Below, piece by piece: positions 34,905 through 47,750 of a stretch of 64,000 nt of DNA. This stretch comes from Taudactylus pleione. Lineage: Eukaryota > Chordata > Amphibia > Anura > Myobatrachidae. The notes under the pieces were generated by a model. That model saw only the letters and a list, made by a program, of their open reading frames with translations, searched no databases and was not told the origin of the DNA. The stretch lies in contig JAUIMM010000113.1 of NCBI GenBank assembly GCA_031769625.1, positions 18,090,501-18,154,500 on the forward strand, written 5' to 3'. Position numbers and translations under genes: made by a program. How positions within the stretch are numbered: the stretch's first letter is position 1; each line of letters opens with the position of its first letter.

Positions 34905-36095
34905 TCTCTATACTAGTATTATAAGAGCGATGTGCCTGTCTTTCTTGTTCCAAGTTTGTACAAAAATTAATGAACCTATTTTCATGAAAACTGCATCATT
35001 TTGTAGTGGAAGCCCCTATAAATAACCTGCACTTTATTTTGTCTCCATCCATCAAGTTAAAGCTGAGCAATAACAAAAAAAACATTGATTGACATCATCA
35101 AAGCAAGAGATAGGTGTGGCACCTAGCGCGGGGCTGGTAAAGAGTAAGAGAAGAGGTGCTTTGGTCCAATGTTCACTCGAATAGGATAGGCTACATACTG
35201 TAGCAGTATGTGCATAGGGCACAGGCTGATATGGGGTGAAGGCGTTGCTGTGGTAGGTGAAGGTGATGTTGCCACCAGTCTGTATACCACAGCTAGTTAC
35301 GTAGGCTACATAGAAATATGTGCACAAGCCACACAGTGACATAGGTGTGAGTGGTTAGTGAATAGGATAGGCTACATAGCAGTCTGTGCACAGGGCACAC
35401 AGTGACATTGGTGTGAGTGGTGGATGAATAGGATAGGCTACATAGCAGTCTGTGCACAGGGCACACAGTGACATTGGTGTGAGAGGTGGGTGAATAGTAG
35501 GCTACATAGCAGTCTGTGCACTGGGCACACAGTGACATTGGTGTGAGAGGTGGGTGAATAGGATAGGCTACATAGCAGTCTGTGCACAGGGCACACCGTG
35601 ACATTGGTGTGAGTCCTGGATGAATAGGATAGGCTACATAGCAGTCTGTGCACAGGGCACACAGTGACATTAGTGTGTGGTGGGTGAATAGGATAGGCTA
35701 CATAGCAGTCTGTGCACAGGGCACACAGTGACATTAGTGTGTCGTGGGTGAATAGGATAGACTACATAGAAGTCTGTGCACAGGGCACACAGTGACATTG
35801 GTATGAGTGGTGGATGAATAGGATAGGCTACATAGCAGTCTGTGCACAGAGCACACAGTGACATTGGTGTGAGTGGTGGGTGAATAGGATAGGCTACATA
35901 GCAGGCTGTGCACAGGGCACACAGTGACATTGGTGTGAGTGGTGGGTGAAGGAGCTGCTGCCACTAGTCTGTATAGTGCTGCTGGTCACTCCAGTGACAG
36001 GGCCACTATGCAAAGCAATACAACTAGAACTCCTCAAATGAAAAAATTTTGGAAGAAGGGATTTTATTGTGGACGAAACTGTGAACAACAGCTAG
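34905..36095 (+). mobile_element. Helitron-like non-autonomous element with minisatellite
   Basis: The left edge reads A then TCTCTATACTAGTATTATAA, a common Helitron 5' style. The right edge ends AACAGCTAG followed by T, matching the TC...CTRR rule with insertion between A and T. No Rep/helicase is encoded. The 3' hairpin is not clear, which limits confidence. The centre is a large tandem array. Confidence 0.55.
35284..35945. repeat. Minisatellite, about 65-bp unit
   Basis: About ten units of the form GGATAGGCTACATAGCAGTC, TGTGCACAGGGCACACAGTG, ACATTGGTGTGAG plus a variable GTGGATGAATA. Unit length varies by 1-3 bases, so open frames on the minus strand hop between repeated peptides; they are not genes. 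Confidence 0.92.
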
Positions 36096-36099
36096 TATA

Positions 36100-37340
36100 G
36101 AGATATATATAAATTATATGTAGACATTAGAGGATACAAATGTTTAGTATTTTGAGTATTTGTAAACAGAAATATGTTTGATAGAAAAATGTTAAACTTT
36201 TGACAGAGAAACACAGTAGATGGCTTTCATATACAAGAGATGGGCTACTAACATCGAAATACAAATTCATTCAACACAGATGAGAAAAATGGAGGCATTT
36301 TTTTTTATCTATTTTGTGGAATTTCAAAAATGTCATTGATCAAGCTACTTGATAGATGGAAATAATTATAGTGACATTTCAAGTCCACAAAAAAAAAGTT
36401 ACACAAAACATTCAAGAATACCATCAATTGTCATTTACTTATAATACAGAACATGATACTGTACCACAATGGGTAATTTTAAAGTTTACTGAGACTTCGG
36501 TATAGTTTTCATGACATCAAAAATAACTTAAGAAAAATGTTCCATGGTATAATGGGCATAAAATGAATGTTTATATTTCTTCCCATCCAATACATTTCCT
36601 ATCCTTACTTATACAAGATTGACTCTTCAGCAGTGGTGGCTCCTTCCTATTTCAGTGAGAGGGGGCTGCTCGAGCTGCAGTTCAGGAGGCCTGGAATCTT
36701 CACCACCCACTGCATATGCGCCAAAAAATCTAATGGGAGCAACCCTTAGATGGTGTAATAGAGCCATTAGTGGCTTCATATTGAAAGTGTTTTCTGCTAA
36801 TGGGAGTCTGAATGGCAGTCTGGCAAGGAGTAAGTGGCAGGGGCTTGGTGGGGCTAGAACATGATAGAAAATTGAAAATCAGGGAAGCAGTATGACTGAG
36901 CTTAGACAAAAAGCAAAGGCAAGAAGCTGGCCAACAGCCAGAAGAGTTCAGTCAACAGAGCTGCTGTGAGGAGTCCTGGGCTCAAATTCTGACATTACAC
37001 TGGTAATTATCGTATGTTATCATCTAAATTAAATGTTATGCAAGCCCTTACTATGAAATGCCCTAAATATGTTGTGCTTCATTTTTCGTTCTTTTTCAAT
37101 GTTTTTAAATAGCTTAATCTATATGTTAAATTCAAAATTTAGCTATCATAAAATATATGCTACGGATGGAAACACATTTTCAGTGGGGCCAACTTTCTGT
37201 ACACAAAGCCAACCTGTAAGAAAAAGTGCTTGACATGCATCTGTCTTTATTTTATGTGACAATTCCAGGGGCCACCTGATATGGTTATAAAAGTTTATGT
37301 TATTAAGTACATTTATCCTCATGTATCAAATTACTATTTC
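36100..37340. other. No supported gene
   Basis: AT-rich sequence. A stretch at 36945-36985 has a weak tRNA B-box-like string (GGGCTCAAATTC), too little to call a SINE. Confidence 0.4.
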
Positions 37341-37344
37341 TCTT

Positions 37345-37477
37345 TACTGTAGATTGTAAGCTTATGAGCCCTCTTAGTCTCTGTCTGTCTGTTATTCCCC
37401 ATTATAATTTTATTACTGGGTTGCTCCCAGTTGTAATGCACAACAGAATATTCTGTGCTACAGTATATAAATAATAA
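37345..37477 (+). mobile_element. L2-like LINE 3' tail
   Basis: TAGATTGTAAGCTTATGAGC start and a TATATAAATAATAA end match the 28790 copy in layout. Its (TAA)n tail continues at 38065-38080 on the other side of an inserted Helitron-like element. Confidence 0.65.
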
Positions 37478-38064
37478 TCATATATATAAAATCAATTGGT
37501 CTGTTTGTTTGTCTGTCTATTTGTCTATCTGTCCGGTTATGCATTCGGACACCTCTGCACCAATTTGGATTAAACCAGCGCGAGGTTGTCTAGTTGGACC
37601 CTGGAAAGGCTTTAGTGGGGCTAGGGTCCTGGTCGGACCTCCCGTTGGTGTACTATGGGCAGAAATATGACCCAGAGAGCCTGTTCAGAGCCTTCCACTG
37701 GATGGATTTGGACAAAAACTTCAGAGTGGTAACATTGGATCCCAAAAGGCATACTAGAGGGTTGAGCTCCCAGTTGGACCTCCCGTTGGTGTACGCTGGA
37801 CAAAATTTTGACCCGGAGAGCCTGTTTTGGGTGTTCCACTGGATGGATTTGCATGAAAACTCCACAGAGGGGTCGCAATTGGTCTGGGATGCCAAATGGA
37901 GTGGTTGAGGTCCCGGTCAGACCTCACGGCGAAGTGCACCAGTCAGAACTTTGACCCAGGGAGCCTATTCTGGGCCTTCCACTGGATAGATTTGGACGAC
38001 ATCACATAATTAAACTTAACAACTTGAATATTTAAACCCGGGCAACGCCGGGTACTTTAGCTAA
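37478..38064 (+). mobile_element. Helitron-like element inside an L2 tail
   Basis: Starts TC after A and ends with the hairpin CCCGGGCAACGCCGGG, then TACTTTAG and CTAA before T. TC start, GC-rich 3' hairpin, CTRR end and A/T insertion are the Helitron signature. Three imperfect direct repeats of about 150 bp (GGACCTCCCGTTGGTGTA ... CCACTGGATGGATTTG) fill 37612-38000. No helicase is encoded. Confidence 0.8.
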
Positions 38065-38089
38065 TAATAATAATAATAATTCTAATATA

Positions 38090-38460
38090 CATAAATAAGA
38101 AAAAAATGACATGTTGTCTTCCCCTGACCTTAAGATAGAACCAAGCCCACAATACAATTAAAAAAAGAACATTTAGATCTAGAAAAATGGTGTCATATAG
38201 ATGTGCATTTTATCTCCCAATCTTGTTGCATCAGTTTCACAGTGTCACAGCATCTGTGATACTGGAATACCCTGCACTTATCAGTCTGTGGCTTTCCACC
38301 TGCTTCCATTCCCTATTATGACACTGCCCCTATCTTATGAGGCTCAGTCAGCACAAGCTAGTGGACTGGTCATTGCCTTCCCCCGTCCAGCCATCTTCTG
38401 ATGCAAGATATGCTACAGTGATCATTCTAAAGAACCGATTGGCTATATTTTGTTCTAACC
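38090..38460. other. No recognisable feature
   Basis: No coding or repeat structure seen. Confidence 0.4.
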
Positions 38461-38466
38461 TTACCT

Positions 38467-38602
38467 AGGGATGGGAATAGATATCTGATATTTTAGACTT
38501 ATTGATATATGTCCGAAGAATTGTGATATTACATCCGATACAGTACACTTGATATATCAGATGGATCGATTTTGCCGCTATGATATATTTTTTCCATCCC
38601 TG
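38467..38602. repeat. Short fold-back repeat
   Basis: AGGGATGGGAATAGATATC is imperfectly inverted as GATATATTTTTTCCATCCCT; GATATAT motifs fill the centre. Possibly a small MITE. Confidence 0.4.
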
Positions 38603-38839
38603 CCTTCCTTTTCAGGCTGTCCTGAGCTCTTTCAGCCTATCAGAGAATTCCAGCACAGTTGCACAGTGCTGTGGACCTGCTATAGACAGCAGTTGTGCAT
38701 GTGCAGCATCCAAGATCAATATTTAGAAATATTATTATTATTCTCAAGATATTTTTTTGTATCACTTGAAATGTGATCCTGTATCGATCCAGAATATTGT
38801 TACTGGACCAACGTTTGGTCTTCCTTATCCTTACTCATT

Positions 38840-40100
38840 AGAAAACAGCAGACATATAAACTAGCAGAAGGCAATATAACAAAAAGGTAATTTTACCCTA
38901 TTAATGTACCTTATAAAAAGCAAGTTATAGTCCTATGTAAGAAAAACAATCAACTATAGATGATATAAACACAGTTCTCGATAATACAACACTTAGTATA
39001 AAATGCCATTGAATGTTCAGAAACATACAGTACAAAAGCTGAATATTCCATTTGAAATCCAACTTCTGAATAATCTATTTTACTTCTTTAGAAAGGTTTT
39101 TTTTTTTTTACCAGGCTCAACATTTCATCAATGATTAATACTTGCAAAAAATAAGATACTTAAAAATTAACCTTTTTGTTTAATTGAAGCATTGCTTTCA
39201 CAGGCATGTAATAGTTTCATACCGCAGCAACAATAGCTTTTTAGAACTGAAGATATTTTAATGGTTTAATAGCTTGAATAGTATCAATTAAAATGAATCT
39301 AAAATACCATTTAAGCTGAGAGTCATCACACGGTAATAATTAGCAAGCATCATCTAGCATTAGTTGGTTGGTTTTGCGGCAGATGTATCACTTTGTCAAT
39401 GTTTGATTGGATAATAGTGTTGCACCCAGATGGGTTATTTGTATATATAAACACATTATTAGGGCATGGATAAATAAGACTTGTAATCAAATGATACATT
39501 TGGTTGATGAATAAAAAATAAAAAAACACTGAAGAATATATTGGCCAAGAACAGGTTACTAGAAAGCAGCAAATATCAAACTAGGACAGGTGGCCATAAG
39601 TTGAAATCAGTAAACTCAGCATTAGACGTCAGTACACACTGTAGCCTGTTTATCGTTCCGCTAGCTAGTATCCATTTCTAATATGATTAACACATTTATA
39701 TTTCATTATCTTCATAATTGTTTATTTTTAAGGCACTCTTCAGCGCTTGACAATCAGAGCGACAAGTCCTAAAATGTAACAAAAAATAAATCACACAACA
39801 AAAATAACAGGTACACACGAAGTTGATGAAGAAGGGGCAGATGTGAGATGTAGGACAGAGGGTAGGGGAGACATCTCATTAGAGACAGCAGTGTAGGGGA
39901 CAGAACAATGCTGAGACAATAGAAGTGAGTGAATATGGGTCTGTAGCTGATAGAACATACAGAGGGAGTGCTGTAGTGTCAGGTGGGTGTGGGACAGGAT
40001 ATAATGTAAGCTTTTTTCATCTCACTTTTAGATTCCTAATATTAGGAAAATAAAATAAAATATACTACATTTATTGGGTTTACACCCAAGATTTAGAGGT
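38840..40100. other. No supported gene
   Basis: AT-rich. At 39730-39800 a CACTCTTCAGCGCTTGACAA string resembles an inverted L2-like tail, too diverged to bound. Confidence 0.35.
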
Positions 40101-40104
40101 GGAT

Positions 40105-40434
40105 CCACCATTGGTGGCAGTACTAATGTTCTGAGCAGCACTCTAATCGCTAAAAATGTCCATCGGAAGTAAGCTGCCGGAGCCTTGACCACTGCGTATG
40201 AATTTGCAGTCGCAGGCACAGACACCCCCCAGAAAATGGTCACCACCCTCCTGTTACCTCCGATAAGCACTCCTTCTCTGTTTATCACTCTGAGTCCAAG
40301 TCCTCGCTGCGACTGACGACGGTACTGAAACTTGGCACATGGCAGTGCCACTCATAGGCATGCGCAGTACAAAAACAATCGCTCAACACTGCAAACATCA
40401 GCATTGGGTAAAGCACTGAATCGGGCCCCAAGTC
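40105..40434. mobile_element. Possible decayed Harbinger-type MITE
   Basis: GC- and CpG-richer than its surroundings, contains GCATGCGCAGTAC, and ends ACTGAATCGGGCCCC, like the right end of Harbinger MITEs here. No left end found. Confidence 0.35.
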
Positions 40435-40572
40435 CCATCCTATACTCACAACGAGACATAAAAATCTTCACATCTGTCACACGTAATAGAAACAGCTCTG
40501 ATCTCTCATTCTCATGATTTATTTAACAAGTTTCAGCAAACTGGACATATGCTGTTGTGAGCATACGCATCT

Positions 40573-40880
40573 TTGTGTATCTCTGAGCGATTGAGTCAGA
40601 TGGGACTCAGCCACTTCTCTCTTGGCGTGAACTGGGTGTTTCTGGACATCAACTGGGCAGCAACTGTGTCTATGCATGGTAGAGAACTGTCTCAGGTGAG
40701 TGTCATGGAATGTCATGGGTGCATTGCCACAGCTGTGCATATACTAAGGGGATGCCTATATTCAGACAGATCTCTTGCACCCAGAATCTGGTAGGCGTGA
40801 TGATAGTGATGGCGGCTGCAGAGAGCTGGGAGAGGTGCAGTCGCTGAGATCCGTGCTACTCAGAATATGGGCGGGTAGTC
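40573..40880. repeat. Dispersed repeat related to 57950-58340
   Basis: Shares TGGGCAGCAACTG and a GATG(G/A)C(G/A)GCTGCAGA block in the same order with the later stretch. Family unknown. Confidence 0.3.
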
Positions 40881-41214
40881 ACATTAGCACACCAAAATTA
40901 ATTTGCAGGAGGCTTCCAGACCTGCGTCCACATTTGCTGTAACTCAGGCTCTAAGCCTGTGACAATGTCATAACCATGGGAATAAAAGAAGTGACTCAGT
41001 AAAGTTGGTCAGTAACAAAACCAATGACATTTACAGAATTAATCTTGAACAGTAAAAAATCTTATTAGTTATGAGCTTCAAACTTTCACAGAGTTGTCTT
41101 TCACTTCACAATCTTTCCCAAATAGCTCCACAGTAGTCTCACATCACTAAACTGTGCTTTTGTTAACATTTACATGCTCAGATTAGAAATATATTGATCT
41201 AACCTTCTTACAGG

Positions 41215-41415
41215 TTAGGTATGGGATGCCGGCAGTCGGGATCCCAGCAGTCAGAATCCCGATGCCGGGATGCCGACAGGGTTAATTAACTGACACTTGT
41301 TGGTCGGTATGTTAACCCTGTCTCTAGCCTAACCCTATCCCTTCCTTCCTGGTGCCTAACCTCCCCCCGGTATTTAGACTGTTGCCATCCCATCAGCTGG
41401 GATGCTGACTACATC
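41215..41415. mobile_element. Small MITE with GGATGCCGGCAGTC-type ends
   Basis: GGATGCCGGCAGTCGGGATC near the left, repeated CCGATGCC/GGATGCC motifs, a CCTAACCCTATCC centre and ATCAGCTGGGATGCTGACTA near the right. Same style as 3803-4515 and 17050-17520. Boundaries approximate. Confidence 0.5.
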
Positions 41416-41419
41416 CCCT

Positions 41420-41995
41420 TCCTACTACTAATTTGCTTTACACTAGTTTTACATGAGTTGACAAGCTGAAATATTCTTTTCTGCTCTTATTTTTTTAACA
41501 ATTTTTGCTTTTATTTATATAAAGTGGTACAATAGGGTTCGATTAAACAGTCAAACCTTTACAAACTACAATAAATTAAGACTAAACATTATAATACAAA
41601 AATATGAATGGCTTAAACTTATCTTAAAGAAATTTTACAATACATTAACCATAGAAGAAGCCAAACTGTTTAGTCACTTACAACCCATCATAGCATACAG
41701 TAATAAGTCACCTTAATATAAAAAATAATAAAAAACAATAAAATTATAATTAGCTGTTAACACTCTAATTCCCCCAATTGGCTGTAAATTGTTCTATCCC
41801 CACCAACCTCATATCCTGCATGTAAAAGTGTAACCAATTTTGAAGAATGAACACAATAGGTATGCTGACCCTAACCAAATGCACTTAAATATTGGAAATG
41901 AACACCACAATATTTTGAAACAGCATTCCACACTAAAAGCAGATAATTTCAGGCTTGGGCTGTTGAATATAAATTAATAATCTTAATTTTATTCA
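41420..41995. other. No recognisable feature
   Basis: AT-rich, no structure seen. Confidence 0.4.
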
Positions 41996-41999
41996 TTGC

Positions 42000-42513
42000 A
42001 TCAAACCTGTTAACTGCGATTACATACGCAGTTTCACTACGATAGTATGTTAATCCACTGTGATCGCTATGCCATCGCAGCACAACATAAGGACGCCCAC
42101 CTTACCTTACACACATCTGTAATACACAACAAGACTGCAAAACCATCGGTAACATCGAGTACAATCGCAGCCTCATGCACACTTGCACAAGCTCTGACCT
42201 TACTCAGGAATTGCTAACCTCATCACACGCAGTGAGTGCTCAAGCCTTATATGGCATCGCAGTGCCTAATTTATGCACACCTCTGCAACGATGTTCAAAC
42301 GCACTGGCAGGATTGCGTTTCGCCAACCCTCCCCCCTCCCCAAACAGTACTTCCTGTCAATCACTCTGCAGTGGATCTGCGTAGTCACTACAATTGCCGA
42401 CTTGATCGTAGCGGCTGGTTCGCGTAAGCACACTGAGATGCACATGCATGCGCAGAAGGCAACTATCAGCCGAGTGCGTGCATAATCGCAGTTGCGATCC
42501 TTGCTGAATAAAG
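42000..42513. mobile_element. Decayed Harbinger-type MITE
   Basis: Contains CTGTTAACTGCGATTACATA at the left and TAATCGCAGTTGCGATCC near the right as imperfect inverted parts. Also present are the subterminal blocks TTGCGTTTCGCCAACC and CTGTCAATCACT shared with the autonomous Harbinger element, and GCATGCGCAG. The right edge reads GAATAAAGCCC. No clear duplication. Confidence 0.5.
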
Positions 42514-42519
42514 CCCGAT

Positions 42520-44449
42520 GTCATCTGCACTATAGATTTATGTATATTGAATATTGCGAATGAATGGTTAAACAGTCAAGTCTTTTAAAAAATTTATTTA
42601 TTTGTAACGTGTGCAGATGTAATATTCTAGTTAAAACAAACAGACGTTAACAGCAGCCATTTTATCACGTATAATGGGTCACAAGGATATACAATTATGA
42701 ATAGAGCACTCTGTGTTCCTAATTACAATACATGATGTGCTGAAAACTATGTACTTAAATAGGATTGCGGATATAAGCTTCAAATGTCGAGGAAGTAAAG
42801 GTTGAGAAAACCCCTTTTAAAAATATTATGGGATAGATTCCTCTGTTTAAAACTATTTATTTATTTATTTTTTTACCAGATGCTGGTTTTTCTATTATAG
42901 TATCTGTTACTTTACATCTCCTTTACATGGTCATTTAGAACATTTCTGATACAAGTATTGTGAAGTACAGCCGTACTGTAACATTGTGTCATTCCTATAC
43001 ACAAGCCGCATTGTTGCATTGTGTCTGTTCGCTATTTTTTTTTTCTTTGGCTGAAATGAAGTGATGAATGGACATCTCACTGAGAATTGGAGAGCAGTTA
43101 ATGTTTCAGACACAGAAAATGAACAGAGAAGACTGCACAATTCCAACCATTTCAGCCTTCTTCCTTCCAAGGGACATTGCTCTAGAATACATTACATGCA
43201 TTGGTAGGCATATACTGTACCTTATTTTAACATAGACTGGAATAATGTATGTGCTGTATGTACATTTTGTTAGGTGGTTTATTTTTATTGTACTGGACAA
43301 TACTGTACAATAAATGTTGATTCAATCATACAACCAAAATCACAAATGTATCATGGTAGCATTTAGACAGGTACAGTATATCAATAGAGGTTACTCTGCA
43401 GCCATGTCATTTATATATGTAGGGTCTCCATGAAATAAGATGACCGGTTACTATAGGAGGTGTGGTCTTGCATGTGGGGGCGTTTCCCTTTGTTATCATT
43501 GGGCACCCTTTGCTGAAGCTGTGCTGAAACGGCAGAAGTAAGTGGAATAACACCAGGGAATTGGAGGCATAGGTACAGTATGTGTTATACTGTATACTGT
43601 AGCATGGAACTAAACCAAATTTTGTTGGTGTGGGACTATGTTGAATGCATGGGGCATGGAGCTGTACTGTACACTTAAGACATTGGATTGTCTGTGTATT
43701 TGTCATTTTAAGGTTCTTTCAAACTGGACATTCCACCAATACTGTACGGTATACCAGTCCCTCCGTCATGTAAAACATCCATTGGCACCAAGCCATGCCA
43801 ACAAGTACTTTCACTGCGTGAGGTTTAAACTTGCAAGAATAAGATTGGCAAGAGGGCTATGTATAAAAAAAAAGTAAGTGTATTACTGGGCATTTACAGA
43901 AGGGAAAGACTGAATAAGGAGATCTATGTACAATGGTTTGGTCTATAAGTAGAGTTAGTAATACTTTTACAGAAAATATGTAGATGCATGTAACATAAAC
44001 ATTTCTCCTTTATAAATATAATTAAAATGTGAAAAGAAGACAAGTGGCTAGTTAACCTTTAACATACGTAACTAGATAATCCTTATGTTTTCTTTTTCAT
44101 CTGTGCATAGTGCTTTATTCTGCCAATTTATTTTGGTTGCACATTTTACCCCTAAATTCCTCCCTTCCCGCTATTTCTGAGATTAAATCCTACAGCAATT
44201 TCCCATTTGACAGCTACTGCAAAGATAGCGTTGGGACTTTAATTTAAAGGCACTACAGCAATTTATTTGCTTGCTACTGTATCTATCCTAGGAAAATAAT
44301 ATACACATTATAATTAATTAATACATTCTGTTTTCTACTGTTTTACCAACAAAAACATAAATAATCCAGTACTACAACATTTACAGAAAATAAAAGAAAA
44401 ATGAAGACATTTTTTAACCACTTCATGAGTGAATGCTTTACATCCTTTT

Positions 44450-44492
<43 letters not shown>

Positions 44493-45010
44493 GTTGGGTT
44501 ATGTCTATTTCATTTGAATAATATTGTTTTGCTAACCTACAGTAAGTGAATTTTGACAGAGTTTTCTTTACATTAGTTTGCAAATACCTTTTTATTCAGT
44601 TGTGCTTTGTCTACTGTATTTCATTAAAAGATTTTTGTTTTGTTTTGCTTATCTAAGCAAATTTTTACATAGTTTACCTAATATTTGTTTGCATACACCT
44701 AGATTCTGCCTTTGAAGTGTTTAAATAGTTAAGTGCAAGCCCATTAATTTATGAAAAAGTTGTAATCATTGAGGTCTTCTGAGTATACTGATACCACATA
44801 CGTGTAGTTTATATTACATTTTAAGGACCGATGGGGTTGCAAGCAAAAGATGTATGTTTTTTGCCCTAATTCCCCTCCTCAATTTCACTTTTCCTATATG
44901 ACCCTGTGTCCACAACACACCATTGTGCATTCCAATAAGTTGGGTTTGTATTTTTGTATGTCAGTGTCAGTTGCATATACAAGGTCTTGAAATACTGTAA
45001 CTTATTTTAA
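42520..45010. other. No gene; (TTTA)n tract
   Basis: AT-rich sequence with a (TTTA)n microsatellite at about 44446-44492. Open frames are short and unremarkable. Confidence 0.45.
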
Positions 45011-45013
45011 ATA

Positions 45014-45161
45014 GAGATGTGCATTTTCGGTTTTATTCAGTTCTTATCACCAAGTTCGGATTTCTCCTATTGGCTATCAAAATCATGTGACAGCCGGATA
45101 GCCAATATGATGCTGTTTTTGAGATCCGAACACATTTGAGTAAAACCGAACCGCTCATCTC
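45014..45161. mobile_element. TA-target fold-back MITE, GAGATG ends
   Basis: GAGATGTGCATTTTCGGTTT and its inverted AAAACCGAACCGCTCATCTC partner lie between TA dinucleotides. Inner arms GGCTATC...GATAGCC fold back. 148 bp. Confidence 0.75.
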
Positions 45162-45440
45162 TAATTTTAAACTGTCTAATCCCGCCCACTACTTTGTACA
45201 CTTTAAGGCTTGTTTACCTGCTGGAACAACTGGCACCACTTTGGATATGGACAACTGTTGTGAAACTGTATTTGAAAATATATATTTTTTAAAAGCTGAA
45301 TGTATTTATTTTCACTTTTGTGCCTTTTTTATTGCAATTTTTATCTAGGGAAGATCCTGGTTGGTGTGCGTAGTATTCTGTTTGCCAGCAATAAATGATT
45401 TAGTATAAATGATCCAGGTTAATTGGATCTAAGCTGAGTA

Positions 45441-46788
45441 TCTTGACACAGGACTGTACAGCATTGGCTTTTGCTTGGGGAAGTTTTGTGATACTGTATA
45501 AATAAATTATATGCAGTGATGATGTTTCATTCAGGGTGCAAGGAACTGAATACATGTCAGGGCTGGCATTGTTTGTATTCCCAGAAGAAGAGAGATGCCA
45601 TGTTCTGCTTGGAATGCAGGGTTGATCGGCCACTGTTTCGTTTTTCAATATGTAATGTGGTCAGCAAATGGTTAAACAAATGGAATTACTACATCAGGAA
45701 GTAAGATATACTGGTAGATATAGTTTGGATATCAGCCTGTTTAGACCAGTGTTTCCCAACTCCACTCCTCAGGAACCACTAACAGTGCATGTTTTACAGA
45801 TCTCCCCAGCCTTTAATAAATACACCTGTGCACCAGCTAAGAGATCTGCAAAACATTCACTGTTAGGAGTCTCTGAGGGACTAGAGTTGGGATTAGACCA
45901 AAGCCATCTAGGCCAGAGGATCCCAAACTCTGATATTACAGTCCAGGCATTAAGAATATCTATGCTTGAGCACAGGTGAATTAATTAGTACCTCAGTCAT
46001 TTTGATTTAACCACTTGACTGGCACGGTCGCATCAGATGCGACCACACCGTGCTGGGCTTTCCCTGACATGGTCTTGACACAGGATTGTACAGCATTGCC
46101 TTTTGCTTGGGGAAGTCTTGTGATACTGTATAAATAAATTATATGCAGTGATGATGTTTCATTCAGGGTGCAAGGAACTGAATAAATGTCAGGGCTGGCA
46201 TTGTTTACATTTCCAGAAGAAGAGAGATGCCATGTTCTGCTTGGAATGCAGGGTTACTCGGCCACTGTTTCGTTTTTCAATATGTAATGTGGTCAGCAAA
46301 TGGTTAAACAAATGGAATTACTACATCAGGAAGTAAAATATACTGATAGATATAGTTTGGATGTCAGCCTGTTTAGACCAGTGTTTCCCAACTCCACTCC
46401 TCAGGGACCACTAACAGTACATGTTTTGCAGATCTCTCCAGCCTTTAATAAATACACCTGTGCTCCAGCTAAGAGATCTGCAAAACATTAATTGTTAGGA
46501 GTCTCTGAGGGACTAGAGTTTTATTTATTATTTATTTATTAACAGTTTCTTCTATAGCGCAGCAAATTCCGTTGCGCTTTACAATTTGAGAGTTGGTAGA
46601 GTTGGGATTAGACCAAAGCCATCTTGGCCAGAGTATCCCAAACTCTGATATTACAGTCCAGGCGTTAAGAATATCTATGCTTGAGCACAGGTGAATGAAT
46701 TAGTACCTCAGTCATTTTGATTTAACCACTTGACTGGCACGGTCGCATCAGATGCGACCACACTGGGCTGGGCTTTCCCTGACATGGT
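45441..46788. repeat. Tandem duplication, 632-bp unit
   Basis: 45441-46072 and 46073-46788 are direct copies with high identity throughout. Copy 2 is 84 bases longer because of an L2-like insertion. The breakpoint falls at a shared TC next to TTGACA/GCACAT. The unit contains a hAT-like GTGTTTCCCAACTC repeat and the left end of a larger hAT element. Confidence 0.9.
46521..46596 (-). mobile_element. L2-like tail inserted in duplication copy 2
   Basis: Inverted L2-like 3' end: TTATTTATTATTTATTTATT, then TATAGCGCAGCAAATTCCGT and TGCGCTTTACAATTTGAG. TAGAGTT is duplicated on both sides (46514-46520 and 46597-46603). Copy 1 has the empty site. Confidence 0.8.
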
Positions 46789-47218
46789 CGCACATGATGC
46801 ATCCCGTCAGAAATGTCCACTAGGTGGCTGCTGTAAGCTAATCTTCCCGCAGCCGCCTATGTCAGAGGGACCTGCTGGTCCCTCTACACCTGTGGCTCCC
46901 CCTCCTGTATGTCCCGATCCATGTGGCCAGCAGCACTCCCAGCACACTTACATAAAAGCAGCAGTCGCGGTTCCTGTAGCTGCGGGTGCTGTGACCCGAT
47001 CACTGTGGCCAGCAGTGATCGGACAGCCGGCATCACCCCCTTCAGTAGGATGCAGTAGCCGTGGCTCTGGTAGTCGCGGCTGCTGCTATGAACCCGGGCC
47101 GCCAGCAGGACACCCTCCCGCTGTGGCTCTGGAGCAACAGAACAGTGATCACTGACAACTAGAAGCAGGAGTCGCAGCTCTGGTAGCCGCGGCTGTGCTC
47201 TGTACCCGGGCAGCCTAG

Positions 47219-47240
47219 TATACATATATATATATATATA

Positions 47241-47283
<43 letters not shown>

Positions 47284-47308
47284 ATATGCATACAAATATA
47301 TACATATA
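47219..47308. repeat. (TA)n/(TG)n microsatellite
   Basis: Alternating TA with a short TG block, at the 3' edge of the adjacent Penelope-like element. Confidence 0.85.
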
Positions 47309-47697
47309 AAACACAAGGTGGAAACAGAGTGCCTCCTAGTGCAATATCATAAGAAACGGGGTACCCTTCACCAGATATTATCACCCTCTGTGTGATGGAG
47401 GTGTACCTTATAAAGTGGAATTCTCTACTTATTTAACAGCATGAACAACCAATAAGATCCTCAGTTTCCACTCTCTTGATCCAACTGGATATCATACATC
47501 ACCAACCACAGTATAAATACATTAGAAAGAAAAAAGAGGAAAAACCATAGTGTAATACTATACACAAAAGTTTTATTCAACACTAAGGACAAAACAAAAT
47601 GCCCGTACATTATAAACAAAATATGAAAGCTTATCTGTGAATACTCATCACCACATCACCCACTAGAAGAGTATAACATCTGTCATAGCATAAAACC

Positions 47698-47750
47698 TCA
47701 ACACGTTTCCTCCTTTCGAATTTATCTGGACTTCATCAGGAGGATAACTA
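47698..47750 (-). ncRNA. Hammerhead-like motif of PLE 2
   Basis: On the minus strand CTGATGA is followed by AGTCC, a loop, GGAG, then GAAACGTGTTG. This is the order core-1, stem II, GAAA core-2, stem III start of a hammerhead ribozyme. Stem II pairs only three clean base pairs, so it is probably decayed. Hammerhead motifs are known from Penelope-like element ends. Confidence 0.45.

Noticed and set aside
35293..35964. Repeated peptide frames on the minus strand (MSLCALCTDCYVAYPIH type)
   Set aside because: Produced by the 65-bp array; frame changes wherever the unit length changes.
46730..47384. Open frames of 141 and 166 codons in GC-rich DNA
   Set aside because: The area is part of the hAT element with inverted CAGTGATC-type motifs and a TA tract; no protein family is recognisable.
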